A stretch of 64,000 nt of DNA from Serratia plymuthica (GCF_018336935.1 NZ_CP068771.1:248001-312000), one strand, 5' to 3'; shown: positions 8,653 to 17,562, counted from the stretch's first letter. Numbers and translations are program-made. Notes: generated from the sequence alone by a model not told the origin.

Positions 8653-9624
8653 ATGAAAAAAAAGACGCTGTTTACCCTGTTATTGATGGTGGTGGCGATC
8701 GCTCTGGCGATATTGTTCCGTGCGCATAATCAGGATCTGCTGTTGCAGGGCGAAGTGGATGCGCCGGAGGTGATTGTGGCCTCCAAAGCCAAGGGGCGGG
8801 TGATCGAACGCCTGGTGGAGCGTGGCGATGACGTAAAGGGCGGGCAGGCGATGATTCAGCTCGATAGCCCGGAACTGATGGCGCAGTTGCGTTCCGCGCA
8901 GGCAACGCGCGATGAGGCCAAGGCGCAGCTTGAACAGTCGCTGAATGGCACGCGTGAAGAGAGCATCCGCAATCTGCGCGCCAGCCTGGCGCAGGCCGAG
9001 GCGGAATACCGCAATGCGCAGAATGATTACAATCGCAACCTGAGCGTAGCCGGCAAAGGTTATATCTCGAAGTCCGAACTGGACAGCTCGCGGCGTTCGC
9101 GCGATACCGCGTTCCAACAGGTGCAGGCTGCCAAGGCCAATCTGGACGAAGGCATCAACGGCGATCGTATCGAACTGCGGCAGCAATACGCCGCGGCGCT
9201 GCGGGCGGCGGAAGAGAACCTGCTGGAAGTGAAAGCCCAGACCGACGATCTGCGGGTTTTAGCGCCGGTGGACGGCGAAGTGGGGCCGATCCCGGCGGAA
9301 GTGGGTGAGCTGCTGAATGCCGGTAGCCCGCTGGTGACGCTGATCCGCGTACCGGATGCCTACTTCGTGTTTAACCTGCGCGAAGACATCCTGGCCCATG
9401 TACGCAAAGGCGATAAGATCCAAATGCGGGTACCGGCGCTGCAGAACAAAATGATTGAGGCAGAGGTGCGTTACATCGCGCCGCTGGGCGATTACGCCAC
9501 CAAGCGCGCCACCCGCGCCACCGGTGACTTTGATCTGAAAACCTTTGAAGTGCGCCTGTATCCGTCACAGCCGGTGGACGGTTTGCGTCCGGGGATGAGC
9601 AGCCTATGGCTATGGAAAGAGTAA
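8653..9624 (+). CDS. HlyD-family membrane fusion (adaptor) protein
   Basis: A 323-residue periplasmic adaptor. Residues 5-23 form one N-terminal membrane anchor. A biotinyl-lipoyl half (VIVASKAKGRVIERLVERGDDVKGGQAMIQLDSPEL, about 40-75) is followed by a long alpha-hairpin (about 80-190, rich in Ala/Glu/Arg) and a second lipoyl/beta-barrel part (LRVLAPVDGEVGPIPAEVGE). It would link the downstream permeases to an outer-membrane channel. Its 3' end overlaps the next gene by 19 bases, so the three genes form one operon. Nearest recognised E. coli type is the YhiI/YbhG group. Confidence 0.88.
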   Translation: MKKKTLFTLLLMVVAIALAILFRAHNQDLLLQGEVDAPEVIVASKAKGRVIERLVERGDDVKGGQAMIQLDSPELMAQLRSAQATRDEAKAQLEQSLNGTREESIRNLRASLAQAEAEYRNAQNDYNRNLSVAGKGYISKSELDSSRRSRDTAFQQVQAAKANLDEGINGDRIELRQQYAAALRAAEENLLEVKAQTDDLRVLAPVDGEVGPIPAEVGELLNAGSPLVTLIRVPDAYFVFNLREDILAHVRKGDKIQMRVPALQNKMIEAEVRYIAPLGDYATKRATRATGDFDLKTFEVRLYPSQPVDGLRPGMSSLWLWKE

Positions 9625-10760
9625 GGGCCGGTTGGCGCTGCTTCAGCCACGCGTTTGACAACGAGTGCCGCATCGCCTTTCGCAGCCCGGTGGTGCACTG
9701 GCTGAGCTGGATCTTCCCGCTGATGCTGTTTGGCCTGATCAGCAGCAACTTTTCGGAAGGCACCTTGCTCGATCTGCCAGTCTCGGTGGTGGACAGCGAT
9801 CACAGCTCACTGTCCAAATCGCTGATCCGCAGGCTGGATGCCGGCTCCCATGCCCACGTCGAAGCCTACGATGGCGGGCTGGATGAATCGCTGCACCGCC
9901 TGCGCAGCGCGCAGGATTACGCGTTGCTTTACATACCGCCGGATTTCGAGGCCAACGCGTTGGCGGGCAAGCAGCCGAGCGTGGTGATGTATTACAACGC
10001 GCTGTTTTACGGCGCCGGGCTGTATTCCACTCAGGATTTCAGCGGCCTGATGACCGAAGTCAACGCCAGCACCCGCAGCATCATCGCCGGCGAGATGGGC
10101 AAAACGCTGCCGCCGCTGGCGGACGTCACGCTGTCGTACGGCAGTTTGTTCAACGCCAGCGGCAGCTATATTTACTATCAGCAGTTCGCGGCCACCATCC
10201 ACCTGTTGCAGCTGTTTGTGGTGACCTGCATGATCTACGTGCTGGCGCGCAGCAAGTCACTGTTGAAGGCCAGGCCGTTTAGCCTGGCGTTGCTTGGCAA
10301 ACTGGCGCCTTACACCCTGTGCTTCACCAGCCTGCTGATGGTGGAGATCGCGGCGCTGGTGGGCATTTTTGATGCCCGTGTCAGCGGCAATCCCTTGTTT
10401 ATGCTGATGATCGCCTTTTTCTATGTGATGGCGGCGCAGAGCATCGGCCTGCTGCTGTTCACCTTTACCGGCAGCATTATCACAGCCTACAGCCTGATCG
10501 GTATCCTGGTGAGTATAGCGCTGACCTTCTCTGGCATGGCGGTGCCGGAGCTGTCGATGCCGCTGCCGGCGCGCATTATCTCCAATATCGAGCCGCTGAC
10601 CCATGCGCTGTACGCCATGTTCGACGTGTTCCTGCGGCAGGTGCCGGCCAGTGCCATCTTCAGCGTCTGTGCGCTGCTGGCGGTCTATCCGCTGGTTACC
10701 GCGCTGCTGGTACGTAACCGGCTGCTACAGCGGTTGTTGAAGGAAGGGGGCGCGGGATGA
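9606..10760 (+). CDS. ABC-2 type permease, first of a pair
   Basis: A 384-residue inner-membrane protein of the ABC2_membrane_3 family. One N-terminal helix (about 30-48) is followed by a large periplasmic domain (about 55-190) and five or six C-terminal helices, including FSGMAVPELSMPLPARIISNIEPLTHALY, a family signature before the last helices. It starts inside the HlyD-type gene and overlaps the second permease by four bases (ATGA at 10757-10760). No ATP-binding subunit is encoded in the operon, which is unusual. Confidence 0.85.
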   Translation: MAMERVRAGWRCFSHAFDNECRIAFRSPVVHWLSWIFPLMLFGLISSNFSEGTLLDLPVSVVDSDHSSLSKSLIRRLDAGSHAHVEAYDGGLDESLHRLRSAQDYALLYIPPDFEANALAGKQPSVVMYYNALFYGAGLYSTQDFSGLMTEVNASTRSIIAGEMGKTLPPLADVTLSYGSLFNASGSYIYYQQFAATIHLLQLFVVTCMIYVLARSKSLLKARPFSLALLGKLAPYTLCFTSLLMVEIAALVGIFDARVSGNPLFMLMIAFFYVMAAQSIGLLLFTFTGSIITAYSLIGILVSIALTFSGMAVPELSMPLPARIISNIEPLTHALYAMFDVFLRQVPASAIFSVCALLAVYPLVTALLVRNRLLQRLLKEGGAG

Positions 10761-11896
10761 AGATCTATTGGCAAACCTTTGTTCGGGTACTGCTTGGCAT
10801 GTTGGAACGGCCGATGTGGCTGATGCTGCTCCTGTCGTTGTGCATCATGAGTATGGTGTATGCCAACCGCACTGTGTGGGATCTGCCGGTGGGTGTGGTC
10901 GATCAGGATCACAGCACCGCCAGCCGCCAGTTGATCCGCCAACTGGACGCCACCTCGAAAATCGCGATCCAGACCTACGACAGCCAGGAGCAGGCTCAGC
11001 GGGACCTTGGCTGGCGCAAGCTGTTTGCGGTGATCATCATGCCGGTGGATCTGGAGAAGAAGATCCTGAACGGGCAGAATATTGTGGTGCCGGTGTACGG
11101 CGACGCGACCAACCGCTTGGCCAACGGCCAGATCCAACAGGACGTAGTAGCGGCTTACCAACAGCTGTTGAGCCAGTACAACAACGGGCTGCTGCTGCGC
11201 AGCGGATTCAGCGAACGCCAGGCGCAGGTGATCCTGACGCCGATCGCGGGGCAGACGCTGGACGTGTTCAACCCCGGCATCAGCTTTGCGGCAATCATCT
11301 TCCCCGGCCTGCTGGTCATGCTGTTGCAGCACTCGTTGCTGATCGCCTGCATACGCGTCAGCATCGCCATGAAGAGTACGCCGGGCGGCAAAGCGCCGCT
11401 GGCGGCGCATCTGGGCGGGCTGACGGCACTGCTGCCGATCTGGCTATTCCTGTCGATCGTGCTGTTCGTGCTGTGGCCGTGGGTGTTGGGTTACCGCCAG
11501 ACGGCAGGCATCCCGGAAATTCTGTTGCTGACCTTCCCGTTCCTGCTGGCGGTGCTGGGGTTGGGCAAGCTGGTGACCGAGTGCTTGCGCAGTGTCGAGA
11601 TGATCTACCTGACGCTGGCGTTTATCACCACGCCGATATTCTACCTCTCCGGCACCATCTGGCCGCTGCAGGCGATGCCGGGCTGGGTGCGAACCATTTC
11701 CTATTGCATCCCCTCCACCTGGGCGACCAAGGCGATCGCCGGGGTTAACCAGATGGGGTTGTCGCTTAACGAAGTGTGGGGCGATGTGGTGATGCTGCTG
11801 GTACTGGGGATCATTTACACCCTGCTGGGCGTCGGCGTAGGCTTTATTCGCAATAGCGTGGCGTTGCGCAGCCTGCTTCGCAAACGGAGTGCATAG
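10757..11896 (+). CDS. ABC-2 type permease, second of a pair
   Basis: A 379-residue protein with the same topology as the gene before it: an N-terminal helix (about 20-36), an extracytoplasmic domain and a C-terminal helix bundle with FYLSGTIWPLQAMPGWVRTISYCIPSTWATKAIAG. The two permeases share motifs such as LPVxVVDxDHS, so they are probably ancient paralogues forming a heterodimeric channel. With the HlyD-type adaptor they would make an exporter of the YhiI-RbbA-YhhJ or YbhGFSR kind. The ATPase must come from elsewhere or be dispensable. Confidence 0.85.
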   Translation: MKIYWQTFVRVLLGMLERPMWLMLLLSLCIMSMVYANRTVWDLPVGVVDQDHSTASRQLIRQLDATSKIAIQTYDSQEQAQRDLGWRKLFAVIIMPVDLEKKILNGQNIVVPVYGDATNRLANGQIQQDVVAAYQQLLSQYNNGLLLRSGFSERQAQVILTPIAGQTLDVFNPGISFAAIIFPGLLVMLLQHSLLIACIRVSIAMKSTPGGKAPLAAHLGGLTALLPIWLFLSIVLFVLWPWVLGYRQTAGIPEILLLTFPFLLAVLGLGKLVTECLRSVEMIYLTLAFITTPIFYLSGTIWPLQAMPGWVRTISYCIPSTWATKAIAGVNQMGLSLNEVWGDVVMLLVLGIIYTLLGVGVGFIRNSVALRSLLRKRSA

Positions 11897-12133
11897 CGCG
11901 AGGTGGTTGCAGTATCGTCGCAATAGCAGCATTTTTCGGTGACAAGGCGAGCACCGGGGTTAACCTGATGGGTTTTCTGCGCAACAGCGTTGCGTGGTTT
12001 GTTCGGCAGGCGGCAAGTGAGTTCGAGTTTCAGTCAGGGGGCTGAAGCCATCGTTTCCTTGACCCTTAACAAGGCGGTCAGATTTACGCTCTCGCATAAT
12101 CACGCCAATGAATCCTCTTACTGGTGTGATTGT

Positions 12134-13255
12134 ATGGCTTACCAACTGAACCTGAACTGGCCCGAGTTTTTAGAGAAATACTGGCAGAAAAAACCTGTTG
12201 TTTTGAAAAATGCCTTCCCGAACTTTGTCGACCCTATCACGCCAGACGAACTGGCAGGGTTGGCGATGGAGCCGGAAGTTGATAGCCGTCTGGTCAGCCA
12301 GAAAAATGGCGAATGGCAGGCCAGCCACGGTCCGTTCGAACACTTCGATGACCTCGGCGAAACAGACTGGTCCTTGCTGGCGCAGGCCGTTAACCACTGG
12401 CATGCGCCTTCGGCCGAGCTGGTGCGCCCGTTTCGCGTTTTACCGGATTGGCGTCTGGATGACCTGATGATCTCCTTCTCGGTGCCGGGCGGCGGCGTGG
12501 GGCCACACATCGACAACTACGATGTGTTCATCATTCAGGGGATGGGTAGCCGTCGTTGGCGCGTAGGCGATGCCTTGCCGATGCGTCAGTTCTGCCCACA
12601 TCCGGCGCTGCTGCATGTTGATCCGTTCGAACCGATCATTGATGAAGATTTGGAGCCGGGCGACATTCTGTACATCCCGCCAGGCTTCCCACATGACGGT
12701 TTCACCCACGAAACGGCGCTCAATTATTCAGTGGGCTTCCGTGGGCCAAACGGCCGTGACCTGATCAGCAGCTTTGCTGATTACGCACTGGAAAACGATC
12801 TGGGTGGTGCCCACTACAGCGATCCTGATTTAACCCTGCGTGAACATCCGGGCCGGGTGGAAGACTATGAGCTTGAGCGCCTGCGTTCAATGATGATCGG
12901 CATGATCAGCCAGCCGGAAGACTTCACGCAGTGGTTTGGCCGCTTTGCCACCACGCCGCGCCATGAGCTGGATATCGTTATGGCAGAGCCACCGTATGAA
13001 GCGGAAGAGGTACTGAATGCGCTGATGGGCGGTGAAACACTGGTCCGTTTGAGTGGCTTGCGAGTGCTGCACATCGGCGACAGCTTTTTTGTCAACGGCG
13101 AGTGTCTGCACGCCCTGGATGCACACGCGGCTGATGCGCTGTGCCGGTATACCGAGTTGGGCCAGCCGGCACTGGGCGAAGCGTTGTTAAACCCGGCGTT
13201 TGTGGCTGAGCTGACGGAGCTGATGAATCAGGGTTACTGGTTCTTCAAAGAGTAG
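12134..13255 (+). CDS. roxA: Ribosomal protein uL16 arginine hydroxylase RoxA (YcfD)
   Basis: A 373-residue JmjC-type 2-oxoglutarate/Fe(II) oxygenase with the same length as E. coli YcfD, which 3-hydroxylates Arg81 of ribosomal protein L16. The iron ligands are visible: H125-x-D127 in GPHIDNYD and H187 in GFPHDGF. The ATG at 12134 (MAYQLNLNWPEF) matches the family start; an upstream in-frame start at 11990 would add 48 unrelated residues. In E. coli ycfD maps elsewhere, so its place beside the ubi genes is lineage-specific. The 237 bp upstream hold no recognised element. Confidence 0.97.
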   Translation: MAYQLNLNWPEFLEKYWQKKPVVLKNAFPNFVDPITPDELAGLAMEPEVDSRLVSQKNGEWQASHGPFEHFDDLGETDWSLLAQAVNHWHAPSAELVRPFRVLPDWRLDDLMISFSVPGGGVGPHIDNYDVFIIQGMGSRRWRVGDALPMRQFCPHPALLHVDPFEPIIDEDLEPGDILYIPPGFPHDGFTHETALNYSVGFRGPNGRDLISSFADYALENDLGGAHYSDPDLTLREHPGRVEDYELERLRSMMIGMISQPEDFTQWFGRFATTPRHELDIVMAEPPYEAEEVLNALMGGETLVRLSGLRVLHIGDSFFVNGECLHALDAHAADALCRYTELGQPALGEALLNPAFVAELTELMNQGYWFFKE

Positions 13256-13274
13256 CTGTCGCTGCCCGCTTAAC

Positions 13275-13302
13275 TGCCGGGTGGCGTCAGGCTTACCCGG
13301 CA
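13275..13302. terminator. Hairpin between convergent roxA and ubiV
   Basis: Eight-base-pair stem TGCCGGGT (13275-13282) / ACCCGGCA (13295-13302). It lacks a clear T run, but its place between two converging stop codons suggests a shared terminator. Confidence 0.45.
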
Positions 13303-13312
13303 TGTTGTCAGA

Positions 13313-14191
13313 TTACGGTACCAGCTCCAACCCCGCGACCCGGCGCCAGTAGCCGTTGCAATCGGCTTTATCGACCAAAACCAGCGGTTGCGCACCCTGT
13401 TCGTTGGCACGGAAGCTGTCGATCCGCGCCAGCGTTTCTGCGCTCTGCGGTGAAAGGCGCACGATGTCCACCAGCCCCTGCATGCTTTGCAACTCATTGC
13501 CGAGGTTATAGCAGTAACCGCTCATCGTCTGGATGCCGTTGAGCACAAACACCTGCTGTTCTTCCTGCGAACGCATCATCCGCCCTTGCGGGTAGTGGAT
13601 GCAGCAGGTTTCGCACTCATCCTTGCCGCGGTTCTCCGAGCGGGCGGTGAAGCAGCGTGCCGAATAGGCCAGCGGCAGATGGCCGTAGCTCAAGACTTCC
13701 ACTTCGAACTGATGGCGGAAACCCAGCTCGTCGCATTGCGTCAACAGATTGGCCAGCCAGTCGCGCGAAAGCTCGACCGGCATGCACCAGCGGACCATGC
13801 CCTGGCGGTGCAGCAGGCGCAGGGTGTAAGCGTTATAGCAGTTGAGCGCATGCCCGGCGACGAACGGCAGGCCGCGCTCCGCCGCCATGTTCACCGTGCC
13901 CAGATCGTTGGCTTCAATCAGAAACTTGCCGTTCTCCACATAGCGTTTGAGTTCGTTCAGCTCCGACGGCGCTTGCAGCAGCGCCAGAGTGGAAATCACC
14001 ACCTGCTTGCCGCTGCGGGCAATCTCCTGCGCCAGCGTCAGCCAGTCGCCCACCTTCATCTCGCGCCGCTTGGTGCAGACGCTCTCGCCGAGGTAAATAA
14101 TCTCCGCGCTGCTGCTCACCGCCTGCCGGTAGAACTCCTCAATCTCGGTTTTCGGCCAGTAGTACAGCACCGAGCCTAATGCGTATTTCAT
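13313..14191 (-). CDS. ubiV: Anaerobic ubiquinone hydroxylation protein UbiV
   Basis: A 292-residue U32 peptidase-family protein. With UbiU it forms the O2-independent hydroxylase of ubiquinone synthesis. The four [4Fe-4S] ligands reported for E. coli UbiV are conserved: Cys39, Cys180, Cys193 and Cys197. The start is placed at MKYALGSVLYYWPK; a longer ORF to 14212 overlaps ubiU and adds seven residues. It is separated from the upstream ubiU by 11 bases and is surely co-transcribed. Confidence 0.96.
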   Translation of the reverse strand: MKYALGSVLYYWPKTEIEEFYRQAVSSSAEIIYLGESVCTKRREMKVGDWLTLAQEIARSGKQVVISTLALLQAPSELNELKRYVENGKFLIEANDLGTVNMAAERGLPFVAGHALNCYNAYTLRLLHRQGMVRWCMPVELSRDWLANLLTQCDELGFRHQFEVEVLSYGHLPLAYSARCFTARSENRGKDECETCCIHYPQGRMMRSQEEQQVFVLNGIQTMSGYCYNLGNELQSMQGLVDIVRLSPQSAETLARIDSFRANEQGAQPLVLVDKADCNGYWRRVAGLELVP

Positions 14192-14202
14192 GGTCTCTCC
14201 TG

Positions 14203-15198
14203 CTATTGCCATTTGCGGTGATAGGCGCCGAGCGTGGTCTGCGTGCCTTCGGACATCGCACCGAGGGCTTCCATCCAGCCTGCGTCGGCCCGGTAGGTGG
14301 CCGGGTCGGCCTGGCAGCGGTCTATCGCCTGGCGCCAGATGCGCGCCACCTGGCTGACATACGCAGGGCTGCGCTGGCGACCTTCAATCTTCACCGAAGC
14401 GATATTGGCGGCCAGTAATTCCGGCAACAGCTCCAGCGTGTTCAGGCTGGTAGGCTCTTCCAGCGCGTGATAACGCACGTCGTCCACCCGATAACGCCCT
14501 TTGCACAGCGTCGGATAACTGGCGTTTTCATCGTCCCGATAACGGTCGATCAGCACGTCGTTCAGGCGCGATTCCATGCCCTGCGCGGTTTGCTGCCAGC
14601 GAACGAAGCGCGCCGGGGAGCAGGCGCCGACGGTATTCGGCGATTCGCCGGTCAGATAGGAAGAGAGATAGCAACGCCCTTCGGCCATGATGCACAGGCT
14701 GCCGAAAGCGAACACCTCCAGCGGCACCGGGCTGGTGCGCGCCAGCTGTTTGACCTGATGCATCGACAGCACGCGCGGCAGCACGACCCGGCTGACGTCA
14801 AAATGGCGCTGATAAAAGCGGATCGCCTCTTCGTTGGTGGCGGAAGCCTGCACCGAGACATGGCGTTCCAGTTGCGGGTAACGTTCTGCGGCGTATTCCA
14901 GCATCGCCAAATCGGCCAGGATCAGCACGTCCGCGCCCAGTTGCGCCGCCATGTCCACCGCCCGTTGCCAGCGGCCATAGCCGTTCGGGTGGGCGAAGGT
15001 GTTGATGGCGATATGCAGTTTGCGGCGGTGCCGGTGCACGTACTCGACCGCTTCCTGCAGCTTTTTCTCGGTGAAGTTGAGGCCGGCAAAGTGGCGCGCG
15101 TTGGTATCGTCTTTCAGGCCGATGTACACGGCGTCGGCGCCGTTATCCACCGCGGCTTTCAGGGCCGGAAGGTTACCGGCGGGACAAAGCAGCTCCAT
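14203..15198 (-). CDS. ubiU: Anaerobic ubiquinone hydroxylation protein UbiU
   Basis: A 331-residue U32-family protein, the partner of UbiV. The [4Fe-4S] ligands Cys169, Cys176, Cys193 and Cys232 occupy the same positions as in E. coli UbiU. The N terminus MELLCPAGNLPALKAAVDNGADAVYIGL is the family signature. It is the first gene of the ubiUV operon, divergent from ubiT, and acts in the cytoplasm under low oxygen. Confidence 0.97.
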   Translation of the reverse strand: MELLCPAGNLPALKAAVDNGADAVYIGLKDDTNARHFAGLNFTEKKLQEAVEYVHRHRRKLHIAINTFAHPNGYGRWQRAVDMAAQLGADVLILADLAMLEYAAERYPQLERHVSVQASATNEEAIRFYQRHFDVSRVVLPRVLSMHQVKQLARTSPVPLEVFAFGSLCIMAEGRCYLSSYLTGESPNTVGACSPARFVRWQQTAQGMESRLNDVLIDRYRDDENASYPTLCKGRYRVDDVRYHALEEPTSLNTLELLPELLAANIASVKIEGRQRSPAYVSQVARIWRQAIDRCQADPATYRADAGWMEALGAMSEGTQTTLGAYHRKWQ

Positions 15199-15294
15199 AG
15201 ATTTATCCTGGTTAACAAGGGCTGCCGGCGAGGGTAATCAACCGGCAAGCGCCCATCGGGGAAGCAATTTTAGTGAAAGCGCGGCGAACAGGTT

Positions 15295-15308
15295 TTGATT
15301 TGAGGCAG
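15295..15308. promoter_or_regulatory. Possible degenerate Fnr site between ubiU and ubiT
   Basis: TTGATTTGAGGCAG has one perfect Fnr half-site (TTGAT) and a poor second half. Two further TTGAT half-sites are at 15320-15324 and 15352-15356. Fnr control of ubiUVT is established in E. coli, which makes the site plausible, but the match is weak. Confidence 0.35.
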
Positions 15309-15425
15309 CTTCTGGCGTATTGATAAAGCTGGCGGCGAAATGCACTATTTGTTGATATAGACCGCTTCAGGGGCGCGCCGATGTGGCAAAATAGCGCTAG
15401 TCTGTGTTGAAAGGAGTGAACGACA

Positions 15426-15947
15426 GTGTTGGAACAACTACGAGCACGCATTGTGCGCCAAGGGCCGTCGCTGCTGCGCGTACCGCTAAAATTCACGCCG
15501 TTTGCCTTGCAGCGGCAGCTTCTGGAACAGGTGCTGGGCTGGCAATTCCGCCAGGCGTTGGCGGATGGCGATTTGGATTTTCTCGAATCGCGCTGGTTGA
15601 AGATCGAAGTTCGCGATCTGGCGCTACACTGGTTTATGACGGTAGAAAACGACAAACTGGTTGTCAGCCACCACGCCGAAGCTGATGTCAGCTTCAGCGG
15701 CGACGCCAACGATCTGATTTTGATCGCCGCGCGCAAGCAAGATCCCGATACGCTGTTCTTTCAGCGTCGGCTGCAGATTGAAGGGGACACCGAATTGGGC
15801 CTGTATGTAAAAAATCTGATGGACGCCATCGAGCTGGAAGCCATGCCTGCGCCGTTGCGCATTGGCCTGCTGCAACTGGCTGAATTTGTGGAAGCAGGGT
15901 TGCAGGAGGGCACGGCGCAGACTTCCCGTGTGCCGGTAGCATGCTGA
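15426..15947 (+). CDS. ubiT: Ubiquinone accessory protein UbiT (SCP2 domain)
   Basis: A 173-residue SCP2-fold lipid-binding protein matching E. coli YhbT/UbiT. It supports anaerobic ubiquinone synthesis, in place of UbiJ. Translation starts at GTG (15426), set by AAGGAG at 15411-15416. The conserved block RKQDPDTLFFQRRLQIEGDTELGLYVKNLMD lies at about 101-131. It is divergent from ubiUV and its last seven bases overlap yhbS. Confidence 0.95.
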   Translation: MLEQLRARIVRQGPSLLRVPLKFTPFALQRQLLEQVLGWQFRQALADGDLDFLESRWLKIEVRDLALHWFMTVENDKLVVSHHAEADVSFSGDANDLILIAARKQDPDTLFFQRRLQIEGDTELGLYVKNLMDAIELEAMPAPLRIGLLQLAEFVEAGLQEGTAQTSRVPVAC

Positions 15948-16444
15948 TCCGCGTAGAGATTCCGGTAGATGCGGCGGGGATCGATGCCCTGCTGCGCCGC
16001 GCCTTTGGGCGGGATGACGAGGCCGATCTGGTGCAACAACTGCGCGAAGACGGCCTGCTGACCCTGGGGATTGTCGCCACCGACGACGAAGGCGGCGTGG
16101 TGGGCTATGCCGCGTTCAGCCCGGTGGATGTCGCCGGAGAAGACCGGCAGTGGGTCGGTCTGGCACCGCTGGCGGTGGATGAAAGCCTGCGTCGCCAGGG
16201 GCTGGGCGAAAAGCTGATTTACGAAGGGCTGGATTCCCTGAACGAGTTCAGTTACGCCGCCGTGGTGGTGCTGGGCGATCCGGCTTACTACGGCCGCTTC
16301 GGCTTTAAACCGGCCGCTGCCTATGGCCTGCGTTGCCGCTGGCCGGGCGCCGAAGCCGCGTTCCAGGTTTATCCGCTGGCGGAAGACGCGCTGAACGGCG
16401 TGAGCGGGGCGGTTGAATACTCCGAGCCGTTTAACCGGCTTTAA
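15941..16444 (+). CDS. yhbS: GNAT-family N-acetyltransferase YhbS
   Basis: A 167-residue acetyltransferase, the same length as E. coli YhbS. The acetyl-CoA loop is in [17 protein letters not shown] (about 84-100), and the [10 protein letters not shown] signature follows at about 115-125. Substrate unknown. It overlaps the ubiT stop by seven bases, so it is probably co-expressed with it, and converges on yhbQ with a 14-base overlap of the two 3' ends. Confidence 0.94.
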   Translation: MLIRVEIPVDAAGIDALLRRAFGRDDEADLVQQLREDGLLTLGIVATDDEGGVVGYAAFSPVDVAGEDRQWVGLAPLAVDESLRRQGLGEKLIYEGLDSLNEFSYAAVVVLGDPAYYGRFGFKPAAAYGLRCRWPGAEAAFQVYPLAEDALNGVSGAVEYSEPFNRL

Positions 16445-16733
16445 CCTCAGCACTCGGCAGTAAATACTCCAATGAGGGCGGCGGGTGGCTCACCAGCCGC
16501 TCTTTTTGTATTTTGCTCAGTTGCTTTACCCGATACTCCAGCCTCAGCGCCGTTGAGCGATCCCCCACCCGGCAGTGAAAAGCCAGAGTCAGTTCCCCCT
16601 TTCCCCGTAACGCCTTGGCGCCTTTGCCCGCCCGATGCTGCGCCAGCCGCCGCGCTACGTCAGTGGTGATGCCGGTATACAGCATGCCATTCGGCAAACG
16701 CAGCATGTAGAGGTGCCAGGTTGGAGTGTCCAT
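16431..16733 (-). CDS. yhbQ: GIY-YIG domain protein YhbQ
   Basis: A 100-residue single-domain GIY-YIG protein like E. coli YhbQ. The motif residues appear as [26 protein letters not shown] (about 8-33), with the catalytic Arg in VARRLAQH. Family members are putative nucleases, and the role of YhbQ is not settled. It converges on yhbS; the CRISPR array lies upstream of it. Confidence 0.93.
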   Translation of the reverse strand: MDTPTWHLYMLRLPNGMLYTGITTDVARRLAQHRAGKGAKALRGKGELTLAFHCRVGDRSTALRLEYRVKQLSKIQKERLVSHPPPSLEYLLPSAEVKAG

Positions 16734-16921
16734 CAGTGGGTTCCCGTTGAGAGTTGAGCGTTACTATAGGCAACGTTAGGCTGCCGCTGAACCCTTTTTT
16801 TTTCGACATTCTTTAACTTGTTGATTTTAAACATGATGAATGGGCGAGGCTAAAAAAGCCTTTTTGGGGGAATTGCGGTGTTACTCTTCAATAATCAGCC
16901 GATTAGCGCTAATCTTCAACG
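16734..16921. promoter_or_regulatory. AT-rich leader region before the CRISPR array
   Basis: Relatively AT-rich sequence with a T8 tract and a small hairpin AGGCT (16847-16851) / AGCCT (16857-16861) followed by T residues. Its position on the conserved-repeat side of the array fits a CRISPR leader. It must also hold the yhbQ promoter on the minus strand. Confidence 0.4.
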
Positions 16922-17069
16922 GTGAACTGCCGTACAGGCAGCTTAGAAAAGCGAACCGTCATAACGTACATATTGATGTTCGTGGACTGCCGTACAGGCA
17001 GCTTAGAAACAATCACGTCCCACCTCAGCCACCGGCGACGCGTGGACTGCCGCACAGGCAGTTTTAATA
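16922..17069 (+). CRISPR. Orphan type I-F CRISPR mini-array, 3 repeats and 2 spacers
   Basis: 28-bp repeats begin at 16922, 16982 and 17042, an exact 60-bp period, with two 32-bp spacers (16950-16981 and 17010-17041). Each repeat has the I-F stem CTGCC-GTACA-GGCAG (GCACA in the third) and the first two end CTTAGAAA. They differ from the usual I-F repeat only near the 5' end: GTGAACTGCC, then GTGGACTGCC. The third repeat is degenerate at its 3' end (GTTTTAATA), as at the trailer end of arrays, which makes 16921 the leader side. No cas gene is within the window. Confidence 0.95.
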
Positions 17070-17085
17070 GGTTTAAGGAACGTAA

Positions 17086-17514
17086 ATGGATGCAGATCTG
17101 GAACATATCCGCCATTTCCTCGGCAAGCAGCATGTGCTGACGCTGTGCGCCGGCAACGGCCTGGACATGTGGTGCGCCAACTGTTTTTACGTGTTTGACG
17201 CCGGGCAGATGGCGCTGTGGTTGATGACCGAAACCCACACCCGCCACGGCGAGTTGATGCGGCAAAATGCCCGCGTGGTGGGCACTATTGCGCCCAAGCC
17301 AAAGACCATCGCGCTGATCCGCGGCGTGCAGTACCGTGCCGAGGCGGTGATGCTGAGCGGCGATGAAGAGGCGCTGGCGCGCGCCCGTTACTGCAAGCGG
17401 TTCCCTATTGCCAAAGTGATGAAAGCGCCGGTGTGGCAGCTGAATTTGCAGGAAGTGAAAATGACCGACAACACCCTTGGATTTGGTAAAAAACTGCATT
17501 GGGCGCGGGCCTGA
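17086..17514 (+). CDS. yhbP: UPF0306 protein YhbP
   Basis: A 142-residue protein similar to E. coli YhbP, a small FMN-binding split-barrel-like family of unknown function. The block [11 protein letters not shown] and the C-terminal [14 protein letters not shown] are conserved. An AAGGA lies 17077-17081 before the ATG. It starts only 16 bases after the last CRISPR repeat, so the array sits inside its upstream region. Confidence 0.92.
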   Translation: MDADLEHIRHFLGKQHVLTLCAGNGLDMWCANCFYVFDAGQMALWLMTETHTRHGELMRQNARVVGTIAPKPKTIALIRGVQYRAEAVMLSGDEEALARARYCKRFPIAKVMKAPVWQLNLQEVKMTDNTLGFGKKLHWARA

Positions 17515-17562
17515 GTACAACACACTATACTTTTCCAGAGTAATCAATCGGTGGGAGAGTCT

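Noticed and set aside
15295..15360. Strong Fnr site for ubiUVT
   Set aside because: Only half-sites TTGAT are found; no complete TTGAT-N4-ATCAA, so it is listed only as a weak candidate.
16840..17547. Small proteins encoded across the CRISPR array
   Set aside because: Their repeated CRTGSLE or KLPVRQ motifs are translations of the 28-bp repeats.
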